Source: an uncultured Mycobacteriaceae bacterium
Lineage (GTDB): Bacteria; Actinomycetota; Actinomycetes; Mycobacteriales; Mycobacteriaceae
Assembly (NCBI GenBank): GCA_903927745.1
Contig: CAIYOH010000328.1
Span: 1-32,462 of the forward strand
Length of the DNA stretch: 32,462 nucleotides
Reading direction: 5' to 3'
Part shown: piece after piece, positions 20,432 through 27,651 of the stretch
Layout of the letters: each line of letters starts with the position of its first letter
How positions within the stretch are numbered: the first letter of the stretch is position 1
Position numbers and translations under genes: made by a program
The notes under the pieces: model-generated
The model's input: the letters and a program-made list of their open reading frames with translations, nothing else
Told to the model about the DNA's origin: nothing
Database searches by the model: none

Positions 20432-21676
20432 GTGAACACCCCAGTCTTGTTGCGGGGCGTCGACCTGGCGGCATTCGCGGCCGCCCTGGTGGCGCGTCTG
20501 CGCGGTGCGGGTGTGCTGGTGTCCGCCGACGGCCAGGCGAATTTCGTGCAGGCGATGCGACACCTCGTGCCGCACACCACGTCGGCGCTGTACTGGGCAT
20601 CCCGGCTGACCCTGGTCAGCCGGATGGAAGACCTAGGACCGTTCGACGCCGTGTTCGCGGTCGTGTTCGGCAGCGACCGGCCCGAGGAGTCTCGCGGCGT
20701 GGATCCGCTGCTGTCGTCGTCCGGGCCGAAGGCCCCCGGGGCGGGGACCGTGCGCCAACCCGGCGGGCGGCCGACTGTGACCGAGACACTGCCCTGGGTC
20801 ACCCCCCGTAGCCTCACCGCGCCCGACGACGCCGATGTCTCCGACGACGCGGGCGTCGCGGTTCCGGAGTTGCTGCCCAGCCGCCTTGCCGCGGTAGAGG
20901 ATCAACCGTTCGACGAGTTCGACGAGGCCGATCTGCGCCGGCTCGGGTCCTGGCTGGAAACGAGTGTGGCGCAGTGGCCCCGGCGCCGAAGCCTGCGGTT
21001 CGAGCCCAGCGCCGGCGGCAAGAGGATCGACCTGCGGGCCACCATGAACTCCTCGCGCGCGACCGGTTTCGAGTCGGTGACCCTGGCGCGCACCCGTCCC
21101 CGGCGCCGGCCGCGGCGTATCGTCCTGGCCTGCGACGTGAGCCGTTCGATGCAGCCCTACGCCGCGATCTACCTGCATCTGATGCGTGCAGTGACGCGGG
21201 TAGTCGTGCGCCAGAACGGAATTCGGCCCGAGGTCTTTGCGTTCTCGACGTCGCTGACCCGGCTCACCTCGGTGCTGTCGCACCGCTCCGCCGAGGTGGC
21301 GCTGGAGAAAGCCAACGCGAAAGTCACCGACCGCTACGGCGGCACGTCCATCGGCACCAGCGTCGCTGCCCTGCTGGCCCCACCGCACGGCAACGCGCTG
21401 CGCGGCGCGGTCGTGATCATCGTCTCGGACGGCTGGGACAGCGATCCCCCGGACGTGCTCGCCCGCGCCATGGCCAGACTGAGTCGCCGCGCCGCGCTCG
21501 TGGTCTGGCTCAATCCCCGCGCCGCGCAGAGGGATTTTCAGCCGCTGGCCGGCTCGCTGGCCGCGGCCCTGCCCTACTGCGACCTGTTCCTGCCGGCCAA
21601 CTCCCTGGCCGGCGTACGCCAGTTGCTGCGGGCGTTGACGGGTACTTTTAACGGGCACAGAGACCACGTCCGGTGA
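20432..21676 (+). CDS. coxE: CoxE, VWA-domain CO dehydrogenase maturation protein
   Basis: VWA_CoxE-family protein of 414 residues, partner of the MoxR ATPase. The C-terminal VWA domain begins near residue 230 (RRIVLACDVSRSMQPYAAIYLHLMR) with the MIDAS motif DxSxS intact, followed by YGGTSIGTSVAALL and the acidic segment IIVSDGWDSD. The N-terminal half is alpha-helical with a low-complexity Pro/Gly/Asp linker at about 95-145. It starts at a GTG 6 nt after coxG. It is the last recognisable cox gene; a GH76 gene follows after 24 nt. Confidence 0.93.
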   Translation: MNTPVLLRGVDLAAFAAALVARLRGAGVLVSADGQANFVQAMRHLVPHTTSALYWASRLTLVSRMEDLGPFDAVFAVVFGSDRPEESRGVDPLLSSSGPKAPGAGTVRQPGGRPTVTETLPWVTPRSLTAPDDADVSDDAGVAVPELLPSRLAAVEDQPFDEFDEADLRRLGSWLETSVAQWPRRRSLRFEPSAGGKRIDLRATMNSSRATGFESVTLARTRPRRRPRRIVLACDVSRSMQPYAAIYLHLMRAVTRVVVRQNGIRPEVFAFSTSLTRLTSVLSHRSAEVALEKANAKVTDRYGGTSIGTSVAALLAPPHGNALRGAVVIIVSDGWDSDPPDVLARAMARLSRRAALVVWLNPRAAQRDFQPLAGSLAAALPYCDLFLPANSLAGVRQLLRALTGTFNGHRDHVR

Positions 21677-21700
21677 CGCCGTGAGGCAGGATCGACAACC

Positions 21701-22861
21701 ATGGATCGAATGGAGCAGCTCTGGGTCAACCGGGCGGCCAGCTCCGAGGCCGCCGTCACGCGGCGGCATCTCACACGGCTCTGGGCGCTGCCGGGAACTC
21801 AGCTGGGACTCGTGGGCTGGCCGCCGACGCGCCGCGACCGGATGTTCGGCACCTGGCACTACTGGTGGCAGGCGCACCTGCTGGACTGCCTGGTCGACGC
21901 GCAGCTGCGCGACCCGCAGCCGGAGCGGCGCACCAGGATCAACCGGCAGGTCCGCACCCACCGACTGCGCAACAACTTCTCGTGGACCAACAACTATTAC
22001 GATGACATGGCCTGGCTGGCGCTCGCGCTGCAACGCGCGGCCGCGGTCGCCGGCGTCGAGCGCAAGCGGGCGCTGCCCACACTCGCCGACCAGCTCCTGG
22101 GGTCCTGGGTGCCCGAGGACGGCGGCGGCATCCCGTGGCGCAAACAGGATCAGTTCTTCAACGCCCCCGCCAACGGACCGGCGGGCATCTTCCTGGCCCG
22201 TTACACGGACGGCCACGGCGACCGCCTCAAGCGGGCCGAGCAGATGGGCGACTGGATCGACCGCACCCTGATCGACCCGGAGACGCACCTGGTGTTCGAC
22301 GGGATCAAGGCGGGCTCCCTGGTGCGCGCCCAGTACACCTACTGCCAGGGCGTGGTGCTCGGGCTGGAGACCGAGCTGGCCGCCCGCACCGGCGCGCAGG
22401 CCCGCGACCGACACGCCGCCCGGGTGCATCGCCTGGTCGCGGCCGTCGATGCACACATGGCCCCGGCGGGCGTACTGCCGGGTGCGGGCGGCGGGGACGG
22501 CGGCCTGTTCGCCGGCATCACCGCGCGGTACCTCGCGCTGGTGGCCACCACCCTGCCCGGCGACTCCGCCGACGACGCGCTGGCCCGCGACACCGCCCGC
22601 CGGATTGTGGTGTCGTCGGCGCGGTCGGCGTGGGACAACCGGCACACCGTGGACGGCCTGCCGCTGTTCGGCGCGTTCTGGGACCGCGAGGCGGAACTGC
22701 CGGCCCAGGTGCCCGCCGCGGGCCAGGAGGCGCAGTTCGTCGAGGGGGCCGTGAACGCCTCGCGGATCGCCGAACGGGATCTGTCGGTGCAGCTTTCGGG
22801 GTGGATGCTGATGGAGGCCGCCGGCACCGTCTCCGCCGGGACCGCGGGCGGCGGTTCGTGA
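21701..22861 (+). CDS. Glycoside hydrolase family 76-like protein (alpha-1,6-mannanase fold)
   Basis: The 386-residue protein resembles GH76 endo-alpha-1,6-mannanases. It has the tandem acidic catalytic pair in NNYYDDMAW (Asp 101-102) and the later YTYCQGVVLGLE segment typical of the barrel. No signal peptide is visible, so it appears cytosolic, which is odd for an enzyme acting on mannan; trimming of lipomannan-type precursors or intracellular glycans is possible but unproven. It corresponds to Rv0365c. The ATG at 21701 is used; a second ATG at 21710 is possible. Its TGA overlaps the next GTG (GTGA), so it is translationally coupled to acetoacetyl-CoA synthetase. Confidence 0.85.
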   Translation: MDRMEQLWVNRAASSEAAVTRRHLTRLWALPGTQLGLVGWPPTRRDRMFGTWHYWWQAHLLDCLVDAQLRDPQPERRTRINRQVRTHRLRNNFSWTNNYYDDMAWLALALQRAAAVAGVERKRALPTLADQLLGSWVPEDGGGIPWRKQDQFFNAPANGPAGIFLARYTDGHGDRLKRAEQMGDWIDRTLIDPETHLVFDGIKAGSLVRAQYTYCQGVVLGLETELAARTGAQARDRHAARVHRLVAAVDAHMAPAGVLPGAGGGDGGLFAGITARYLALVATTLPGDSADDALARDTARRIVVSSARSAWDNRHTVDGLPLFGAFWDREAELPAQVPAAGQEAQFVEGAVNASRIAERDLSVQLSGWMLMEAAGTVSAGTAGGGS

Positions 22862-24888
22862 CCGAACCCGGCGGCTGGATCCCGGACGAAGCGGCGCGGG
22901 CCGACGCCAACCTGACCCGCTTCATGGCCTGGCTGGCTCAGACCGGCCGCGGCCACTACGGCGACTACCACGAGCTGTGGGCGAAGTCGGTCGCCGACAT
23001 CGAGTGGTTCTGGGACGCCGTCTGGCACTACTTCGACATCCAGACGGGCAGCGACATCCAGACGGGCAGCGACATCCAGACGGGCAGCGACATCCAGACG
23101 CCCACCCCACCGCGCGTCGTGCTGGGCAGCAGGTCCATGCCGGGCGCGCAGTGGTTTCCGGGCGCCACGCTGAACTACGCCGCCGAGGTGTTCCGGCACG
23201 CCACCGACGAACGCCCCGCCCTGATCGTCGTCGGCGAGGACAGCTCCTGCGAATGGTCGTGGGCCCGGCTGCGACGCGAGACCGCGGCGTTCGCGGCCTA
23301 CCTCCGGGGCCTCGGCGTCGGACCCGGGGACGCGGTGGTCGGCTACCTGCCCAGCGTCGGTGAGGCCGCCGTCGCCGCCCTCGCCGCGGCCAGCGTGGGC
23401 GCGATCTGGGCGGTCTGCAACCAGGACGTGTCCGTCGACGGGGTGATCGCGCGTCTGGGCCAGGTGGAGCCGGCAGTACTGGTGGCCAGCGACGGATCGC
23501 TCTACGGCGGCAAGCGAATTGATCGCCGTGCCGAGCTGGCCGCGATCCGTGACGCGATGCCTACCCTGCGCGCCACGGTCGTGGTGCCGCGGCTCGGGCT
23601 CCCGCTCGACGCCGAAGGAGGCACCGTCACTGTGTCGTGGGCGGAGGCCATCACGCCGGGGGCCTCCGAAGTCGGCTCCGACGCGCCCAACGACATCGTC
23701 GCCGTGCCCTTCGCGCACCCGCTGTGGGTGATGTTCTCCTCGGGGACCACCGGGAAGCCGAAAGGGATCGTGCACGGCCACGGCGGTGTCGTGCTCGAGC
23801 ACCGCAAGTACCTCTCCCTGCAGCTGGACCTGCACCCCGGCGATCGCTTCCTGTGGCACACGTCCACCAGCTGGATGATGTGGAACCTGCTGCTGTCCGG
23901 CCTCCTTGCCGACGCCACGATCGTGCTCTACGACGGCAGCCCCACCCACCCGGGCACCGACGGCCTCTGGCGGGTGGCCGCCGAGGCCGGCGTCACCGTG
24001 CTCGGCGCCGGGGCGGGCTACCTGCTCGCCTGCGCCAAGGAGGGGCTCACGCCGGGCTCGGCCTACCCGCTCGACCGGCTGCGCGCCGTCGGTTCCACCG
24101 GCTCGCCGCTGCCGGCGTCCGGATTCCGCTGGGTGCAGGAGGGGATCGGGCGCGCAATCCCGGTCATCTCGATGAGCGGCGGCACCGACGTGTGCACCGC
24201 GTTCGTCGGCGGCAGCCCGCTCGTGCCGATCGTCGCCGGCGAGTTGTCGAGCATCTGTCTGGGCGTGGCCGTCGAATCCTGGGTCGGCGAGCGCCGGCCC
24301 GTCATCGGCGAGGAGGGCGAGCTGGTGGTGACCGAACCGATGCCCTCGATGCCGGTGTTCTTCTGGAACGACGACGACGGCAGCCGTTACCGCGCCGCCT
24401 ACTTCGACAAGTACCCCGGGGTGTGGTGCCACGGCGACTGGATCACCATCACCGACCGGGGATCGGTTGTCGTTCATGGACGTTCGGACGCCACCCTCAA
24501 CCGGTTGGGCGTCCGGATGGGCAGCGCCGAGATCTACTCCGCGGTGGAGCGGCTGCCCGAGGTGCACGACTGCCTGGTGGTCGGTATCGAGCAGGACGAC
24601 GGCGGCTACTGGATGCCGCTGTTCGTGCACCTCGCCGACGGGGTCGTCCTCGACGACGAACTGCGATCGAAGATCACCGCGGAGATCCGCCGCCATGCCT
24701 CGCCGCGACACGTGCCCGACGACATCCTCGCTGTCCCCGGCATGCCGCGGACGCTGACCGGCAAGCGGCTCGAGATCCCGATCAAGCGCATCCTGCAGGG
24801 GGCGGCGCCGGGAGACGCCGCGCAGCTCAGTTCGATCGACCGGCCCGACCTACTGGACGCCTTCGTCGCGCACCGCAGGATGCCCTGA
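22858..24888 (+). CDS. Acetoacetyl-CoA synthetase
   Basis: ATP-dependent ligase that activates acetoacetate to acetoacetyl-CoA. The 676 residues have the ACS-type N-terminal domain (FMAWLAQTGRGHYGDYHELWAKSVADIEWFWDAVWHYF, MPGAQWFPGATLNYAAE). The phosphate loop is VMFSSGTTGKPKGIVHGHGG near 290-308, followed by STSWMMWNLLLSGLL and the C-terminal MPRTLTGKRLEIPIKRIL with the catalytic lysine. The start is the GTG at 22858 overlapping the GH76 stop; the ORF track version from 22135 is a frame extension through GH76. An 18-bp tandem repeat encodes DIQTGS units in the N-terminal domain. The 3' end overlaps the DedA gene on the other strand by 39 bp. Confidence 0.95.
   Translation: MTEPGGWIPDEAARADANLTRFMAWLAQTGRGHYGDYHELWAKSVADIEWFWDAVWHYFDIQTGSDIQTGSDIQTGSDIQTPTPPRVVLGSRSMPGAQWFPGATLNYAAEVFRHATDERPALIVVGEDSSCEWSWARLRRETAAFAAYLRGLGVGPGDAVVGYLPSVGEAAVAALAAASVGAIWAVCNQDVSVDGVIARLGQVEPAVLVASDGSLYGGKRIDRRAELAAIRDAMPTLRATVVVPRLGLPLDAEGGTVTVSWAEAITPGASEVGSDAPNDIVAVPFAHPLWVMFSSGTTGKPKGIVHGHGGVVLEHRKYLSLQLDLHPGDRFLWHTSTSWMMWNLLLSGLLADATIVLYDGSPTHPGTDGLWRVAAEAGVTVLGAGAGYLLACAKEGLTPGSAYPLDRLRAVGSTGSPLPASGFRWVQEGIGRAIPVISMSGGTDVCTAFVGGSPLVPIVAGELSSICLGVAVESWVGERRPVIGEEGELVVTEPMPSMPVFFWNDDDGSRYRAAYFDKYPGVWCHGDWITITDRGSVVVHGRSDATLNRLGVRMGSAEIYSAVERLPEVHDCLVVGIEQDDGGYWMPLFVHLADGVVLDDELRSKITAEIRRHASPRHVPDDILAVPGMPRTLTGKRLEIPIKRILQGAAPGDAAQLSSIDRPDLLDAFVAHRRMP
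23035..23100 (+). repeat. 18-bp in-frame tandem repeat, 3.67 copies
   Basis: Three perfect copies of an 18-bp unit (GACATCCAGACGGGCAGC) and a 12-bp partial copy lie inside the acetoacetyl-CoA synthetase gene, encoding DIQTGS three times plus DIQT. The unit length is a multiple of three, so copy changes keep the frame. The copies are identical at every base, which points to recent expansion. Confidence 0.97.
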
Positions 24889-25530
24889 GGCGCGGCGGCT
24901 CCAGTAGCCGCGCAGGGCGCCAATGAGCAGCGGCAGCAGCGAAACCACCGCGATCCCCAGGATGATCGACTCCAGGTGCTGGTTCACGAACGGCACCGAG
25001 CCCAGGAAGTGGCCCGCCAGCGTCACCCCGGCACCCCAGGCGATGCCGCCGACGATGTCGAACCCCAGGAACACCGGGTACCGCATGTACGACACCCCGG
25101 CGACCACCGGGACGAACGTCCGCACGATCGGGACGAAGCGGCCGAGGATGACCGCCCACGGCCCGTACCTCTCGAAGAACGCGTGCGATTCGGTCACGTA
25201 GTGCTTCTTGAAGAACCGGGAATCCTCCTTGTGGAATAACGCCGGCCCGAGCCGCCGCCCGATGAAATAGGCGGTCTGATCGCCCAGCACCGCGGCCAGC
25301 GCCACGCTGGGCGCCAGCACCCAGATGCTCACCGGGGGCTGGGGGTGCGCGGTCAGCAGCCCGCCGGTGAACAACAGCGAGTCGCCCGGCAGCAGCGGGA
25401 ACAACAGCCCCGTCTCGACGAACACGATGAGCAGGATCCCGGGCAGCACTGCCGAGCCGAACACGCCGTTCGCCCCCAACCAGTACATCGGGTCGAGGAT
25501 GTGGGGCATGGCCGCCCATGTGGTACTCAT
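24850..25530 (-). CDS. DedA-family membrane protein
   Basis: Integral membrane protein of 226 residues in the DedA/VTT superfamily, linked to lipid scrambling or transport and envelope homeostasis. It shows the DedA hallmarks: ETGLLFPLLPGDSLLF near 39-54, the re-entrant-loop region GDQTAYFIGRRLG, and GRFVPIVRTFVPVVAGVSYM with the conserved arginines. Several hydrophobic segments follow. It corresponds to Rv0364. TATGTT ends 8 nt before the ATG, suggesting a leaderless mRNA, and overlaps the oppositely directed -10 of the fba remnant. Its last 13 codons lie antisense to the end of the acetoacetyl-CoA synthetase gene. Confidence 0.93.
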   Translation of the reverse strand: MSTTWAAMPHILDPMYWLGANGVFGSAVLPGILLIVFVETGLLFPLLPGDSLLFTGGLLTAHPQPPVSIWVLAPSVALAAVLGDQTAYFIGRRLGPALFHKEDSRFFKKHYVTESHAFFERYGPWAVILGRFVPIVRTFVPVVAGVSYMRYPVFLGFDIVGGIAWGAGVTLAGHFLGSVPFVNQHLESIILGIAVVSLLPLLIGALRGYWSRRASGHPAVRDEGVQ

Positions 25531-25537
25531 GATGGCC

Positions 25538-25544
25538 TAACATA
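25538..25544. promoter_or_regulatory. Overlapping divergent -10 elements (DedA / fba remnant)
   Basis: TAACAT on + (25538-25543) and TATGTT on - (25544 down to 25539) share five base pairs. The + element would start RNA near 25550, upstream of the AAGGA ribosome-binding site (25561-25565) of the fba remnant, so it is probably the old fba promoter. It now should drive the glycosyltransferase. Confidence 0.45.
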
Positions 25545-25571
25545 CCGGCGAGCCTGTCAGAAGGAACCCCC

Positions 25572-25691
25572 ATGCCGATCGCGACGCCCGAGGTCCACGC
25601 AGAGATGCTGGCCTGGGTCGAAACATCGATGACTGAGCGCATCGTTGAGGGCTGCAACGACCCGCTCTGCGGCGGAGGGTCTTTACGATGA
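25572..25691 (+). pseudogene. fba: Class II fructose-bisphosphate aldolase remnant (both ends kept, middle deleted in frame)
   Basis: A 39-codon ORF, too short for the ORF track, reads MPIATPEVHAEML at its start and TSMTERIVEGCNDPLCGGGSL at its end. From memory, mycobacterial Fba begins MPIATPEVYAEML and ends EASMTERVVQACNDLHCAGKSLTH. So about 300 middle codons, with all catalytic residues, are gone, yet the frame is intact. The fba Shine-Dalgarno (AAGGA, 6 nt before the ATG) is kept. Position also fits: in M. tuberculosis fba is divergent from the DedA gene. The TGA overlaps the ATG of the following glycosyltransferase (ATGA). It cannot be an aldolase; it may be a leader for coupled translation or, less likely, a retained peptide. 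The last codons (tct tta cga) are atypically AT-rich and may belong to the incoming segment. Confidence 0.85.
25674..25679 (+). promoter_or_regulatory. Strong Shine-Dalgarno of the glycosyltransferase
   Basis: GGAGGG ends 8 nt before the ATG at 25688, the best ribosome-binding site in the window. It lies inside the fba-remnant reading frame (encoding Gly-Gly-Gly), so the glycosyltransferase can be translated by coupling or independently. Confidence 0.75.
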
Positions 25692-26791
25692 TCACCATCA
25701 GTCTGTGCCTGATCGTAAAGAATGAGGAGAAGGTCCTCGACAGTTGTTTGAGCTCCGTGGCGGGCATTCCCGACGAGATCATCATCGTCGATACCGGGTC
25801 GGACGACGCCACCAAAGACATCGCCGAAAGGTTCGGCGCGCGGGTGTTCGACTTCGAGTGGATCGATGATTTCTCCGCGGCCCGCAACTACTCCTTCGCG
25901 CAGGCGAGGATGGACTACATCCTGTGGCTGGACGCCGACGATGTCCTGCTCCCCGCAGACCGGGCCAAACTGCTGGAACTCAAAGGGACCCTGCAGCCCC
26001 ACGTCGATGCGGTCACGATGATGTACAACTACACCTTTGACGAGGGGGGCAACGTCACCCAGACGGCGCGACGCAGCCGCCTGGTGAAAAGGTCGAAGAA
26101 TTTCACGTGGCATGGTTACGTCCACGAGGACCTGGCGCCGCCGGAGAGCCACAACTACTTCGACAGCGATATCGCAGTCACTCACCGGAAACTGGAATCC
26201 GGTCCTTCCTACCGGAATATGCGGATCTACGAGAAACATTTCGCGCAGGGCAGCACGATGCGCCCGATAGACCTCTTCCAGTACGGCCTGGAACTGGAGG
26301 CGGTGACCGAGGGCTTCGAGAAAGCCATCCCGTACTACGTCAAGTTTTTGGAGCGTGAGGAGCGGGAAACCGATCTGAACATGACGATGGTCGCGCTGCA
26401 CCGGCTGGCTCGCTGCTATTACATGGTCGGCCAACCGGAGAAGGAGTGGGAGTGCACACTCGAGTCGCTGGATTTAGACGTGCCGCGGCCGGAGTTCAGC
26501 TGCCGCATCGGTGAACGCTTTGTGCAGCGGGAAAAGTGGCGCCAGGCCATCTTCTGGTACGAACTCGCCATCCAGAACCCCGCGGGTGAGGAGCGGGTGG
26601 TTCAAAACTACCCCTTCAGGACCTGGCTGCCGCATAAACAACTGGGGCTGTGCTATTACCGGGTCGGGGACTATCCAAGATCACTGCGGCACAACGAACT
26701 AGCCTTGACATACCAGCCGCACGATCAGGACATCCAGACCAACATCGGCGTTCTCACGCGCGTGATAGGGAAATCGGCCGGCCCGGTCTAA
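25688..26791 (+). CDS. GT2 glycosyltransferase with C-terminal TPR-like repeats (SunS-like)
   Basis: The 367-residue protein has a GT-A fold domain at about 1-220: ISLCLIVKNEEKVLDSCLSSV, EIIIVDTGSDDATKDIAERFG, and the metal-binding DxD in YILWLDADDVLLPADR (Asp 82, 84, 85). TPR-like helices fill the C-terminal part. The architecture and wording resemble the TPR-glycosyltransferases common in Firmicutes, the family that includes the peptide S-glycosyltransferase SunS; acceptor and sugar donor here are unknown. The gene is visibly poorer in GC than its neighbours (the 60 bases from 26161 hold 32 G/C). It replaces the place where fba and mgtE would be expected. Its TAA overlaps the convergent next gene by 4 nt. 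Horizontal acquisition is likely. Confidence 0.9.
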   Translation: MITISLCLIVKNEEKVLDSCLSSVAGIPDEIIIVDTGSDDATKDIAERFGARVFDFEWIDDFSAARNYSFAQARMDYILWLDADDVLLPADRAKLLELKGTLQPHVDAVTMMYNYTFDEGGNVTQTARRSRLVKRSKNFTWHGYVHEDLAPPESHNYFDSDIAVTHRKLESGPSYRNMRIYEKHFAQGSTMRPIDLFQYGLELEAVTEGFEKAIPYYVKFLEREERETDLNMTMVALHRLARCYYMVGQPEKEWECTLESLDLDVPRPEFSCRIGERFVQREKWRQAIFWYELAIQNPAGEERVVQNYPFRTWLPHKQLGLCYYRVGDYPRSLRHNELALTYQPHDQDIQTNIGVLTRVIGKSAGPV

Positions 26792-27588
26792 CCGCTGGAG
26801 GACTGGCAGATCTTCCACTGATTGTCGCGAAACTGAAGGTCCAGGCTGCGGGTGGAGCGGACCTGCGGGGCGTACGCCATGAAAGCGGTGACGTTCGCCT
26901 CGGCGTGCTCTCCGTTGACGACAACCTGGTCGATACTGGCGATCACCGGGTACTGCCTGGCGGCCGAGACCCGGCTGAAGAGATCGGCCCAGGCGTGATC
27001 GTCGTAATCGGCGTACCCGTCGCGGGCAGCGCCGCAGGTCATGCCGCGCAGCGCACTCAAATCCCCCCGCTGCACGGCGATGTCGTACTGCTCGATCGTG
27101 TGCCGGACCTGTTGTTCGGGGGAGCCGTTCGGGTTGGCGGCCCGCACCAGCAGCATCGTTCCCAGGATCGAGATCGCCGCCAGTGCGACGAGGGTCACGA
27201 CGACAGCCAGGACCCAGCCCCAGGTGAATCGTCCGGACGTCCGTAGTTTCGAGAGGAGTCGGGGCGGCCTCGACTGCGGGGGTGCCGGTTGCTGTGTCAC
27301 GCCCAGTACGGCCGTCGCGTCCGGGTCCGTTGCCGATGCGAACACCTCCGTGGCGGGCTCCGGCGGGGTGTCGATGACCGCGGTTTCCTTCGCGTCGAAT
27401 CCTGGTGCGGTGAAACGCCGTTCGCCATCTTCGGCATCTGCCGACGCGTCCGGATCGTCCTCGGTCCTGCTGATGATGACGGTCTCGGTCTCGGTCTCGC
27501 CGGGTATCAGCGACTGGTCTTCGGTCGCGTCATCGCCAGGGTCCGCGGGCGGTGCCCCGCCGCGATCGGGCTCGGGTGCGTTCGGCAT
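26788..27588 (-). CDS. Conserved mycobacterial single-pass membrane protein (Rv0361-like)
   Basis: Function unknown. The 266 residues comprise a long acidic, disordered cytosolic segment (1-110, rich in D/E/T/P), one transmembrane helix at about 123-147 (WGWVLAVVVTLVALAAISILGTMLLV), and an extracytoplasmic domain of about 115 residues. That domain (VRHTIEQYDIAVQRGDLSALRGMTC, ANVTAFMAYAPQVRSTRSLDLQFRDNQWKIC) resembles the small cone-shaped folds of the DUF4878/NTF2-like kind. Two external cysteines (about 185 and 261) could form a disulfide. TAAGCT ends 7 nt before the ATG, suggesting a leaderless mRNA. It is divergent from the DUF3151 gene. Confidence 0.85.
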   Translation of the reverse strand: MPNAPEPDRGGAPPADPGDDATEDQSLIPGETETETVIISRTEDDPDASADAEDGERRFTAPGFDAKETAVIDTPPEPATEVFASATDPDATAVLGVTQQPAPPQSRPPRLLSKLRTSGRFTWGWVLAVVVTLVALAAISILGTMLLVRAANPNGSPEQQVRHTIEQYDIAVQRGDLSALRGMTCGAARDGYADYDDHAWADLFSRVSAARQYPVIASIDQVVVNGEHAEANVTAFMAYAPQVRSTRSLDLQFRDNQWKICQSSSG

Positions 27589-27595
27589 GGGGTGG

Positions 27596-27644
27596 AGCTT
27601 AGCGAGCGGCCATGTCGACGGGCCGCACGGACTAGCGGCAGAAT
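27596..27644. promoter_or_regulatory. Divergent promoters, Rv0361-like / DUF3151 genes
   Basis: In the 63-bp gap, TAAGCT on - (27601 down to 27596) ends 7 nt before the membrane-protein ATG. CAGAAT on + (27639-27644) ends 7 nt before the DUF3151 ATG at 27652. Both spacings fit leaderless transcripts; the + element is only 4 of 6 to TATAAT. Confidence 0.4.
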
Positions 27645-27651
27645 GGTGGCC

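Noticed and set aside
20633-22645. 670-residue minus-strand ORF
   Set aside because: Low-complexity shadow frame opposite coxE and GH76, whose catalytic motifs are intact.
22135-22857. N-terminal 241-residue extension of acetoacetyl-CoA synthetase in the ORF track
   Set aside because: It is an alternate frame of GH76 (Arg/Gly-rich); the synthetase family start fits the GTG at 22858.
23035-23100. Possible CRISPR-like repeat
   Set aside because: Units are contiguous with no spacers and lie in frame within a coding gene, so it is a tandem repeat.
22339-24711. 790-residue minus-strand ORF
   Set aside because: Antisense shadow of the GH76 and acetoacetyl-CoA synthetase genes; its repeated ARLDVA segment is just the reverse reading of the 18-bp tandem repeat.
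25572-25691. Glycocin-type precursor peptide for the SunS-like enzyme
   Set aside because: The peptide's two ends match the ends of class II aldolase, which explains its sequence; there is no leader-core layout, protease or transporter nearby. Kept only as a speculative remark.
24827-26434. 535-residue minus-strand ORF across DedA and the glycosyltransferase
   Set aside because: Crosses two real genes in shadow frames and shows no recognisable domain.
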